Shown: piece after piece, positions 24,224-36,700 of the stretch
How positions within the stretch are numbered: the stretch's first letter is position 1
Layout of the letters: the number at the start of each line of letters is the position of its first letter
NCBI GenBank assembly: GCA_964017185.1
Contig: OZ024876.1
Span: 13,951,726-14,015,725, forward strand
Reading direction: 5' to 3'
DNA: 64,000 bases
From: Rugalucina vietnamica
Lineage: Eukaryota; Mollusca; Bivalvia; Lucinida; Lucinidae
Translations under genes and position numbers: made by a program
The notes under the pieces: model-generated
Databases searched by the model: none
The model's input: only the letters and a program-made list of their open reading frames with translations
Told to the model about the DNA's origin: nothing

Positions 24224-24229
24224 CACATG
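24224..24229. other. Orientation-switch junction of the satellite array
   Basis: A minus-oriented monomer stops after GGTTTCTCACA, and a plus-oriented monomer begins within its TGCACGCCAATGACAGG segment. The two parts are from different monomer positions, so the junction is not a simple symmetric palindrome centre. Confidence 0.9.
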
Positions 24230-27200
24230 CACGCCAATGACAGGGGTACCTTATACCCCACCCCAAAACCCATGAATGTTCACGTTTCCCAATGTTTGAG
24301 TTGAAATTTCCGACAAACCAGAGTTTTCCCAGTATAACCGACCTATGGGCTGTAAAGGCACTTGTATGGACTACAAGCCCCACTGGGTCTCGAACTCCCT
24401 AAAGTCGGTGGGGTTCTGTGAGAAACCAGCCCGAGTTGGTACCGACACGTTGCAATACTGTACAGAAATTTCCATTTTTGTACCCCTATTTCTAGAACAC
24501 CAGAGTTTTCCCGGTATAGCCGCTTATCTGGTCTGAAAATACATCCATTCTACTGTAAATCCCACTAGGTCTCTTGCTCCCTAAACTCCGTGCACGTCAA
24601 TGACAGGGGTGCCTTATACCCCACCCCCAAACCCATGAATGTTCACGTTTCCCAATGTTTGAGTTGAAATTTCCGACAAACCAGAGTTTTCCCAGTATAA
24701 CCGAACTATGGAATGTAAAGGCACTTGTATGGACTACAAGCCCCACTGGGTCTCGAACTCCCTAAAGTCGGTGGGGTTCTGTGAGAAACCAGCACGAGTT
24801 GGTACCGACACATTGCAATACTGTACAGAAATTTCCATTTTCGGTCATCTTTGCACCCCTATTTCTCGAAAACCAGAGTTTTCCCGACATAGCCGCTTAT
24901 ATGGTCTGAAAGTACATCCCTTCTTCTGTAAATCCCACTAGGTCGCTTGCTCCCTAAACTCCGTGCACGCCAATGACAGGGGTACCTTATACCCCACCCC
25001 AAAACCCATGAATGTTCACGTTTCCCAATGTTTGAGTTAAAATTTCCGACAAACCAGAGTTTTCCTAGTATAACCGAACTATGGGCTGTAAAGGCACTTG
25101 TATGGACTACAAGCCCCACTGGGTCTCGAACTCCCTATACTCGGTGGGATTCTGTGAGAAACCAGCCCGAGTTGGTACCGACACATTGCAATACTGTACA
25201 GAAATTTCCATTTTTGTTCATTTTTGTACCCCTATTTCTCGAAAACCAGAGTTTTCCCGACATAGCCGCTTATATGGTCTGAAAGTACATCCCTTTTTCT
25301 GTAAATCCCACTAGGTCGCTTGCTCCCTAAACTCCGTGCACGCCAATGACAGGGGTACCTTATACCCCACCCCAAAACCCATGAATGTTCACGTTTCCCA
25401 ATGTTTGAGTTAAAATTTCCGACAAACCAAAGTTTTCCCAGTATAACCGAACTATGGAATGTAAAGGCACTTGTATGGTCTACAAGCCCCACTGGGTCTC
25501 GAACTCCCTATACTCGGTGGGGTTCTGTGAGAAACCAGCCCGAGTTGGTACCGACACATTGCAATACTGTACAGAAATTTCCATTTTTGGTCATTTTTGT
25601 ACCCCTATTTCTAGAACACCAGAGTTTTCCCGGCATAGCCACTTATCTGGTCTGAAAATACATCCCTTCTACTGTAAATCCCACTAGGTCTCTTGCTCCC
25701 TAAACTCCGTGCACGTCAATGACAGGGGTGCCTTATACCCCACCCTCAAAACCATGAATGTTCACGTTTCCCAATGTTTGAGTTAAAATTTCCGACAAAC
25801 CAGAGTTTTCCCAGTATAACCGACCTATGGGCTGCAAAGGCACTTGTATGGACTACAAGCCCCACTGGGTCTCGAACTCCCTAAAGTCGGTGGGGTTCTG
25901 TGAGAAACCAGCCCGAGTTGGTACCGACACATTGCAATACTATACAGAAATTTCCATTTTTGGTCATTGTTGTACCCCTATTTCTCAAATAACTAGAGTT
26001 TTCCCGGCATAGCCGCTTATGTGGTCTAAAAGTACATCCATTCTACTGTAAATCCCACTAGGTCGCTTGCTCCCTAAACTCCGCGCACGTCAATGACAGG
26101 GGTGCCTCTTACCCCACCCCCAAATCCATGAATGTTCACGTTTCCCAATGTTTGAGTTAAAATTTCCGACAAACCAGAGTTTTCCCAGTATAACCGACCT
26201 ATGGGATGTAAAGGCACTTGTATGTACTACAAGCCCCACTGGGTCTCGAACTCCCTAAAGTCGGTGGGGTTCTGTGAGAAACCAGCCCGAGTTGGTACCG
26301 ACACATTGCAATACTATACAGAAATTTCCATTTTTGGTCATTTTAGTACCCCTGTTACTCGAAAACTAGAGTTTTCCCGGCATAGCCGCTTATGTGGTCT
26401 GAAAGTACATTCCTTCTACTGTAAATCCCACTAGGTCGCTTGTTCCCTTAACTCCGCGCACGTCAATGACAGGGGTGCCTCTTACCCCACCCCCAAACCC
26501 ATGAATGTTCACGTTTCCCAATGTTTGAGTTAAAATTTCCGACAAACCAGAGTTTTCCCAGTATAACCGACCTATGGGCTGTAAAGGCACTTGTATAGAC
26601 TACAAGCCCCACTGGGTCTCGAACTCCCTAAATTCGGTGGGGTTCTGTGAGAAACCAGCCCTAGTTGGTACCGACACATTGCAATACTGTACAGAAATTT
26701 CCATTTTTGGTCATTTTTGTACCCCAATTTCTAGAAAACTAGAGTTTTCCCGGCATAGCCGCTTATGTGGTCTGAAAATACATCCATTCTACTGTAAATC
26801 CCACTAGGTCGCTTACTCCCTAAACTCCGTGCACGTCAATGACAGGGGTGCCTTATACCCCACACCCAAACCCATGAATGCTCACGTTTCCCAATGTTTG
26901 AGTTGAAATTTCCGAAAACCAGAGTTTTCCCAGTATAACCGACCTATGGGCTGTAAAGGCACTTGTATGGACTACAAGCCCCACTGGGTCTCGAACTCCC
27001 TAAACTCGATGGGGTTCTGTGAGAAACCAGCCCGAGTTGGTATCGACACATTGCAATACTGTACAGAAATTTCCATTTTCGGTCATTTTTGTACCCCTAT
27101 TTTTTCGAAAACTAGAGCTTTCCCGGCATGGCCGCTCATGTGGTTTAAAAGTACGTCCCTTCTGCTGTAAATCCCACTAGGTCGCTTGCTCCCTAAACTC

Positions 27201-27749
27201 CGCGCACGTCAATGACAGGGGTGCCTCATACCCCACCCCCAAACCCATGAATGTTCACGTTTCCCAATGTTTGAGTTGAAATTTCCGACAAACCAGAGTT
27301 TTCCCAGTATAACCGACCTATGGGCTGTAAAGGCACTTGTATAGACTACAAGCCCCACTGGGTCTCGAACTCCCTAAACTCGGTGGGGTTCTGTGAGAAA
27401 CCAGCCCAAGTTGGTACCGACACATTGCAATACTGTATAGAAATTTCCATTTTCGGTCATCTTTGTACCCCTATTTCTCGAAAACCAGAGTTTTCCCGAC
27501 ATAGCCGCTTATATGGTCTAAAAGTACATCCCTTCTACTGTAAATTCCACTAGGTCGCTTGCTCCCTAGACTCCGTGCTCGCCAATCACAGGGGTACCTT
27601 ATACCCCACCCCCAAACCCATGAATGTTCACGTTTTCCAATGTTTGAGTTAAAATTTCCGACAAACCAGAGTTTTCCCAGTATAACCGACCTATGGGCTG
27701 TAAAGGCACTTGTATGGACTACAAGGCCCACTGGGTCTCGAACTCCCTA

Positions 27750-30700
27750 AACTCGGTGGGGTTCTGTGAGAAACCAGCCCGAGTTGGTACCGACACATTG
27801 CAATACTGTACAGAAATTTCCATTTTCGGTCATCTTTGTACCCCTATTTCTCGAAAACCTGAGTTTTCCCGACATAGCCGCTTATATGGTCTAAAAGTAC
27901 ATCCCTTCTACTGTAAATCCCACTAGGTCGCTTGCTCCCTAAACTCCGTGCTCGCCAATCACAGGGGTACCTTATACCCCACCCCCAAACCCATGAATGT
28001 TCACGTTTCCCAATGTTTGAGTTAAAATTTCCGACAAACCAGAGTTTTCCCAGTATACCCGACCTATGGGCTGTAAAGGCACTTGTATGGACTACAAGCC
28101 TCATTGGGTCTCGAACTCCCTAAACTCGGTGGGGTTCTGTGAGAAACCAGCCCGAGTTGGTACCGACACATTGCAATACTGTACAGAAATTTCCATTTTT
28201 GGTCATTTTTGTACCCCTATTTCTAGAAAACTAGAGTTTTCCTGGCATAGCCAATTATGTGGTCTGAAAATACATCCCTTCTACTGTAAATCCCACTAGG
28301 TCGCTTGCTCCCTAAACTCCGTGCACGTCAATGACAGGGGTGCCTCTTACCCCACCCCCAAAACCATGAATGTTCACGTTTCCCAATGTTTGAGTTGAAA
28401 TTTCCGACAAACCAGAGTTTTCCCAGTATAACCGACCTATGGGCTGTAAAGGCACTTGTATAGACTACAAGCCCCACTGGGTCTCGAACTCCCTAAACTC
28501 GGTGGGGTTCTGTGAGAAACCAGCCCAAGTTGGTACCGACACATTGCAATACTGTACAGAAATTTCCATTTTCGGTCATCTTTGTACCCCTATTTCTCGA
28601 AAACCAGAGTTTTCCCGACATAGCCGCTTATATGGTCTAAAAGTACATCCCTTCTACTGTAAATCCCACTAGGTCGCTTGCTCCCTAATCTCCGTGCTCG
28701 CCAATCACAGGGGTACCTTATACCCCACCCCCAAACCCATGAATGTTCACGTTTCCCAATGTTTGAGTTAAAATTTCCGACAAACCAGAGTTTTCCCAGT
28801 ATAACTGACCTATGGGCTGTAAAGGCACTTGTATGGACTACAAGCTCCACTGGGTCTCGAACTCCCTAAACTCGGTGGGGTTCTGTGAGAAACCAGCCCG
28901 AGTTGGTACCGACACATTGCAATACTATACAGAAATTTCCATTTTTGGTCATTTTTGTACCCCTGTTTCTCGAAAACTAGAGTTTTCCCGGCATATCCAA
29001 TTATGTGGTCTAAAAGTACATCCCTTCTACTGTAAATCCCACTAGGTTGCTTGCTCCCTAATCTCCGTGCTCGCCAATCACAGGGGTACCTTATACCCCA
29101 TCCCCAAACCCATGAATGTTCACGTTTTCCAATGTTTGAGTTAAAATTTCCGACAAACCAGAGCTTTCCCAGTATAACCGACCTATGGGCTGTAAAGGCA
29201 CTTGTATGGACTACATGCCCCACTGGGTCTCCAACTCCCTAAACTCGGTGGGGTTCTGTGAGAAACCAGCCCGAGTTGGTACCGACACATTGCAATACTG
29301 TACAGAAATTTCCATTTTTGGTCATTTTTGTACCCATATTTCTAGAAAACTAGAGTTTTTCCGGCATAGCCGCTGATGTGGTCTGAAAATACATCCCTCC
29401 TACTGTAAATCCCACTAGGCCGCTTGCTCCCTAACCTCCGTGCACGTCAATGACAGGGGTGCCTTATACCCCACCCCCAAACCCATGAATGTTCACGTTT
29501 CCCAATGTTTGAGTTGAAATTTTCGACAAACCAGAGTTTTCCTAGTATAACCGACCTATGGGCTGTAAAGGCACTTGTATGGACTACAAGACCCACTGGG
29601 TCTCGAACTCCCTAAACTCGGTGGGGTTCTGTGAGAAACCAGCCCGAGTTGGTACCGACACATTGCAATACTATACAGAAATTTCCATTTTTGGTCATTT
29701 TTGTACCCCTATTTCTCGAAAACTAGAGTTTTCCCGGCATAGCCGCTTATGTGGTCTGAAAGTACATTCCTTCTACTGTAAATCCCACTAGGTCGCTTGC
29801 TCCCTAAACTCCGCGCACGTCAATGACAGGGGTACCTCTTACCCCACCCCCAAAACCATGAATGTTCACGTTTCCCAATGTTTGAGTTGAAATTTCCGAC
29901 AAACCAGAGTTTTCCCAGTATAACCGACCTATGGGCTGTAAAGGCACTTGTATAGACTACAAGCCCCACTGGGTCTCGAACTCCCTAAACTCGGTGGGGT
30001 TCTGTGAGAAACCAGCCCGAGTTGGTACCGACACATTGCAATACTGTACAGAAATTTCCATTTTCGGTCATCTTTGTACCCCTATTTCTCGAAAACCAGA
30101 GTTTTCCCGACATAGCCGCTTATATGGTCTAAAAGTACATCCCTTCTTCTGTAAATCCCACTAGGTCGCTTGCTCCCTAATCTCCGTGCTCGCCAATCAC
30201 AGGGGTACCTTATACCCCACCCCCAAACAAATGAATGTTCACGTTTCCCAATGTTTGAGTTAAAATTTCCGACAAACCAGAGTTTTCCCAGTATAACCGA
30301 CCTATGGGCTGTAAAGGCATTTGTATGGAATACAAGCCCCACTGGGTCTCGAACTCCCTAAACTCGGGGGGGTTCTGTGAGAAACCAGCCCGAGTTGGTA
30401 CCGACACATTGCAAAACTATACAGAAATTTCCATTTTTGGTCAGTTTTGTACCCCTGTTTCTCGAAAACTAGAGTTTTCCCGGCATAGCCAATTATGTGG
30501 TCTAAAAGTACATCCATTCCACTGTAAATCCCACTAGGTCGCTTGCTCCCTAAACTCCGCGCACGTCAATGACAGGGGTGTCTCATACCCCACCCCCAAA
30601 CCCATGAATGTTCACGTTTTCCAATGTTTGAGTTGAAATTTCCGACAAACCAGAGTTTTCCCAGTATTACCGTCCTATGGGCTGTAAAGGCACTTGTATG

Positions 30701-33700
30701 GACTACAAGGCACACTGGGTCTCGAACTCCCTAAACTCGGTGGGGTTCTGTGAGAAACCAGCCCGAGTTGGTACCGACACATTGCAATACTGTACAGAAA
30801 TTTCCATTTTCGGTCATCTTTGTACCCCTATTTCTCGAAAACTAGAGTTTTCCCGACATAGCCGCTTATATGGTCTAAAAGTACATCCCTTCTACTGTAA
30901 ATCCCACTAGGTCGCTTGCTCCCTAAACTCCGTGCTCGCCAATCACAGGGGTACCTTATACCCAACCCCCAAACCCATGAATGTTCACGTTTCCCAATGT
31001 TTGAGTTAAAATTTCCGTCAAACCAGAGTTTTCCCAGTAAAACTGACCTATGGGCTGTAAAGGCACTTGTATGGACTACAAGCCCCACTGGGCCTCGAAC
31101 TCCCTAAACTCGGTGGGGTTCTGTGAGAAACCAGCCCGAGTTGGTACCGACACATTGCAATACTGTACAGAAATTTCCATTTTTGGTCATTTTTGTACCC
31201 CTATTTCTAGAAAACTAGAGTTTTCCCGGCATAGCCGCTTATGTGGTCTGAAAGTACATTCCTTCTTCTGTACATCCCACTAGGTCGCTTGCTCCCTAAA
31301 CTCCGCGCACGTCAATGACAGGGGTGCCTCTTACCCCACCCCCAAACCAATGAATGTTCACGTTTCCCAATGTTTGAGTTGAAATTTCCGACAAACCAGA
31401 GTTTTCCCTGTATAACCGACCTATGGGCTGTAAAGGCACTTGTATGGAGTACAAGGCCCACTGGGTCTCGAACTCCCTAAACTCGGTGGGGTTCTGTGAG
31501 AAACCAGCCCAAGTTGGTACCGACACATTGCAATACTGTACAGAAATTTCCATTTTTGGTCATTTTTGTACCCCTATTTCTCGAAAACTAGAGTTTTCCC
31601 GGCATAGCCGCTTATGTGGTCTGAAAGTACATTCCTTCTTATGTCAATCCCACTAGGTCGCTTGCTCCCTAATCTCCGCGCACGTCAATGACAGGGGTGC
31701 CTCTTACCCCACCCCCAAAACCATGAATGTTCACGTTTCCCAATGTTTGAGTTGAAATTTCCGACGAACCAGAGTTTTCCCAGTATAACCGACCTATGGG
31801 CTGTAAAGGCACTTGTATGGACTACAAGCCCCACTGGGTCTCGAACTCCCTAAACTCGGTGGGGTTCTGTGAGAAACCAGCCCGAGTTGGTACCGACACA
31901 TTGCAATACTGTACAGAAATTTCCATTTTCGGTCATCTTTGTACCCCTATTTCTCGAAAACCAGAGTTTTCCCGACATAGCCGCTTATATGGTCTGAAAG
32001 TTCATCCCTTCTACTGTAAATCCCACTAGGTCGCTTGCTCCCTAAACTCCGCGCACGTCAATGACAGGGGTGCCTCATACCCCACCCCCAAACCCATGAA
32101 TGTTCACGTTTCCCAATGTTTGAGTTGAAATTTCCGACAAACCAGAGTTTTCCCAGTATTACCGACCTATGGGCTGTAAAGGCACTTGTATGGACTACAA
32201 GGCCCACTGGGTCTCGAACTCCCTAAACTCGGTGGGGTTCTGTGAGAAACCAGCCCGTGTTGGTACCGACACATTGCAATACTGTACAGAAATTTCCATT
32301 TTCGGTCATTTTTGTACCCCTATTTTTTCGAAAACTGGAGCTTTCCCGGCATAGCCGCTCATGTGGTTTAAAAGTTCGTCCCTTCTGCTGTAAATCCCAC
32401 TAGGTCGTTTGCTCCCTAAACACCGCGCACGTCAATGACAGGGGTGCCTCTTACCCCACCCCCAAACCCATGAATGTTCACGTTTCCCAATGTTTGAGTT
32501 GAAATTTCCGACAAACCAGAGTTTTCCCAGTATAACCGACCTATGGGCTGTAAAGGCACTTGTATGGACTACAAGCCTCACTGGATCTCGAACTCCCTAA
32601 ACTCGGTGGGGTTCTGTGAGAAACCAGCCCGAGTTGGTACCGACACATTGCAATACTATACAGAAATTTCCATTTTTCGTCATTTTTGTACCCCTATTTC
32701 TCGAAAACTAGAGTTTTCCCGGCATAGCCGCTTATGTGGTCTGAAAGTACATTCCTTCTACTGTAAATCCCACTAGGTCGCTTGCTCCCTAAACTCCGCG
32801 CACGTCAATGACAGGGGTGCCTCTTACCCCACCCCCAAAACCATGAATGTTCACGTTTCCCAATGTTTGAGTTGAAATTTCGGACAAACCAGAGTTTTCC
32901 CAGTATAACCGACCTATGGGCTGTAAAGGCACTTGTATAAACTACAAGCCCCACTGGGTCTCGAACTCCCTAAACTCGGTGGGGTTCTGTGAGAAACCAG
33001 CCCGAGTTGGTACCGACACATTGCAATACTATACAGAAATTTCCATTTTCGGTCATCTTTGTACCCCTATTTCTCGAAAACCAGAGTTTTCCCGACATAG
33101 CCGCTTATATGGTCTGAAAGTACATCCCTTCTACTGTTAATCCCACTAGGTCGCTTGCTCCCTAGACTCCGCGCACGTCAATGACAGGGGTGCCTCATAC
33201 CCCACCCCCAAACCCATGAATGTTCACGTTTCCCAATGTTTGAGTTGAAATTTCCGACAAACCAGAGTTTTCCCAGTATAACCGACCTATGGGCTGTAAA
33301 GGCACTTGTATAGACTACAAGCCCCACTGGGTCTCGAACTCCCTAAACTCGGTGGGGTTCTGTGAGAAACCAGCCCGAGTTGGTACCGACACATTGCAAT
33401 ACTGTACAGAAATTTCCATTTTCGGTCATCTTTGTACCCCTATTTCTCGAAAACCAGAGTTTTCCCGACATAGCCGCTTATATGGTCTAAAAGTACATCC
33501 CTTCTTCTGTAAATCCCACTAGGTCGCTTGCTCCCTAATCTCCGTGCTCGCCAATCACAGGGGTACCTTATACCCCACCCCCAAACAAATGAATGTTCAC
33601 GTTTCCCAATGTTTGAGTTAAAATTTCCGACAAACCAGAGTTTTCCCAGTATAACCGACCTATGGGCTGTAAAGGCACTTGTATAGACTACAAGCCCCAC

Positions 33701-33718
33701 TGGGTCTCGAACTCCCTA
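27750..33718 (+). repeat. 16-monomer higher-order repeat, copy 1
   Basis: Unit variants from about 27.75 kb recur in the same order exactly 5,969 bp later (16 monomers plus 1 bp). Examples are AAAACCTGAGTTTTCCCG at 27855 and 33824, and AACTCGGGGGGGTTCTG at about 30361 and 36330. Differences are rare (for example TTGC versus TCGC near 29047 and 35016). The breakpoints are approximate. Confidence 0.85.
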
Positions 33719-36700
33719 AACTCGGTGGGGTTCTGTGAGAAACCAGCCCGAGTTGGTACCGACACATTGCAATACTGTACAGAAATTTCCATTTTCGGTC
33801 ATCTTTGTACCCCTATTTCTCGAAAACCTGAGTTTTCCCGACATAGCCGCTTATATGGTCTAAAAGTACATCCCTTCTACTGTAAATCCCACTAGGTCGC
33901 TTGCTCCCTAAACTCCGTGCTCGCCAATCACAGGGGTACCTTATACCCCACCCCCAAACCCATGAATGTTCACGTTTCCCAATGTTTGAGTTAAAATTTC
34001 CGACAAACCAGAGTTTTCCCAGTATACCCGACCTATGGGCTGTAAAGGCACTTGTATGGACTACAAGCCTCATTGGGTCTCGAACTCCCTAAACTCGGTG
34101 GGGTTCTGTGAGAAACCAGCCCGAGTTGGTACCGACACATTGCAATACTGTACAGAAATTTCCATTTTTGGTCATTTTTGTACCCCTATTTCTAGAAAAC
34201 TAGAGTTTTCCTGGCATAGCCAATTATGTGGTCTGAAAATACATCCCTTCTACTGTAAATCCCACTAGGTCGCTTGCTCCCTAAACTCCGTGCACGTCAA
34301 TGACAGGGGTGCCTCTTACCCCACCCCCAAAACCATGAATGTTCACGTTTCCCAATGTTTGAGTTGAAATTTCCGACAAACCAGAGTTTTCCCAGTATAA
34401 CCGACCTATGGGCTGTAAAGGCACTTGTATAGACTACAAGCCCCACTGGGTCTCGAACTCCCTAAACTCGGTGGGGTTCTGTGAGAAACCAGCCCAAGTT
34501 GGTACCGACACATTGCAATACTGTACAGAAATTTCCATTTTCGGTCATCTTTGTACCCCTATTTCTCGAAAACCAGAGTTTTCCCGACATAGCCGCTTAT
34601 ATGGTCTAAAAGTACATCCCTTCTACTGTAAATCCCACTAGGTCGCTTGCTCCCTAATCTCCGTGCTCGCCAATCACAGGGGTACCTTATACCCCACCCC
34701 CAAACCCATGAATGTTCACGTTTCCCAATGTTTGAGTTAAAATTTCCGACAAACCAGAGTTTTCCCAGTATAACTGACCTATGGGCTGTAAAGGCACTTG
34801 TATGGACTACAAGCTCCACTGGGTCTCGAACTCCCTAAACTCGGTGGGGTTCTGTGAGAAACCAGCCCGAGTTGGTACCGACACATTGCAATACTATACA
34901 GAAATTTCCATTTTTGGTCATTTTTGTACCCCTGTTTCTCGAAAACTAGAGTTTTCCCGGCATATCCAATTATGTGGTCTAAAAGTACATCCCTTCTACT
35001 GTAAATCCCACTAGGTCGCTTGCTCCCTAATCTCCGTGCTCGCCAATCACAGGGGTACCTTATACCCCATCCCCAAACCCATGAATGTTCACGTTTTCCA
35101 ATGTTTGAGTTAAAATTTCCGACAAACCAGAGCTTTCCCAGTATAACCGACCTATGGGCTGTAAAGGCACTTGTATGGACTACATGCCCCACTGGGTCTC
35201 CAACTCCCTAAACTCGGTGGGGTTCTGTGAGAAACCAGCCCGAGTTGGTACCGACACATTGCAATACTGTACAGAAATTTCCATTTTTGGTCATTTTTGT
35301 ACCCATATTTCTAGAAAACTAGAGTTTTTCCGGCATAGCCGCTGATGTGGTCTGAAAATAAATCCCTCCTACTGTAAATCCCACTAGGCCGCTTGCTCCC
35401 TAACCTCCGTGCACGTCAATGACAGGGGTGCCTTATACCCCACCCCCAAACCCATGAATGTTCACGTTTCCCAATGTTTGAGTTGAAATTTTCGACAAAC
35501 CAGAGTTTTCCTAGTATAACCGACCTATGGGCTGTAAAGGCACTTGTATGGACTACAAGACCCACTGGGTCTCGAACTCCCTAAACTCGGTGGGGTTCTG
35601 TGAGAAACCAGCCCGAGTTGGTACCGACACATTGCAATACTATACAGAAATTTCCATTTTTGGTCATTTTTGTACCCCTATTTCTCGAAAACTAGAGTTT
35701 TCCCGGCATAGCCGCTTATGTGGTCTGAAAGTACATTCCTTCTACTGTAAATCCCACTAGGTCGCTTGCTCCCTAAACTCCGCGCACGTCAATGACAGGG
35801 GTACCTCTTACCCCACCCCCAAAACCATGAATGTTCACGTTTCCCAATGTTTGAGTTGAAATTTCCGACAAACCAGAGTTTTCCCAGTATAACCGACCTA
35901 TGGGCTGTAAAGGCACTTGTATAGACTACAAGCCCCACTGGGTCTCGAACTCCCTAAACTCGGTGGGGTTCTGTGAGAAACCAGCCCGAGTTGGTACCGA
36001 CACATTGCAATACTGTACAGAAATTTCCATTTTCGGTCATCTTTGTACCCCTATTTCTCGAAAACCAGAGTTTTCCCGACATAGCCGCTTATATGGTCTA
36101 AAAGTACATCCCTTCTTCTGTAAATCCCACTAGGTCGCTTGCTCCCTAATCTCCGTGCTCGCCAATCACAGGGGTACCTTATACCCCACCCCCAAACAAA
36201 TGAATGTTCACGTTTCCCAATGTTTGAGTTAAAATTTCCGACAAACCAGAGTTTTCCCAGTATAACCGACCTATGGGCTGTAAAGGCATTTGTATGGAAT
36301 ACAAGCCCCACTGGGTCTCGAACTCCCTAAACTCGGGGGGGTTCTGTGAGAAACCAGCCCGAGTTGGTACCGACACATTGCAAAACTATACAGAAATTTC
36401 CATTTTTGGTCAGTTTTGTACCCCTGTTTCTCGAAAACTAGAGTTTTCCCGGCATAGCCAATTATGTGGTCTAAAAGTACATCCATTCCACTGTAAATCC
36501 CACTAGGTCGCTTGCTCCCTAAACTCCGCGCACGTCAATGACAGGGGTGTCTCATACCCCACCCCCAAACCCATGAATGTTCACGTTTTCCAATGTTTGA
36601 GTTGAAATTTCCGACAAACCAGAGTTTTCCCAGTATTACCGTCCTATGGGCTGTAAAGGCACTTGTATGGACTACAAGGCACACTGGGTCTCGAACTCCC

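Larger units (their letters stand above)
14910..24226 (-). repeat. Left arm of the satellite array, about 25 monomers
   Basis: 373-bp units run head to tail, each marked by CATTGACGTGCGCGGAG, ACTCGGGCTGGTTTCTCAC and AACATTGGGAAACGTGAACA. The outermost unit carries an internal deletion of about 25 bp also found at the right end. At 20-23.7 kb a higher-order period of 1,049-1,061 bp appears, including inverted pieces. Units at about 22105, 22487, 23168 and 23547 share a 6-bp insertion (CATGTA). Confidence 0.95.
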
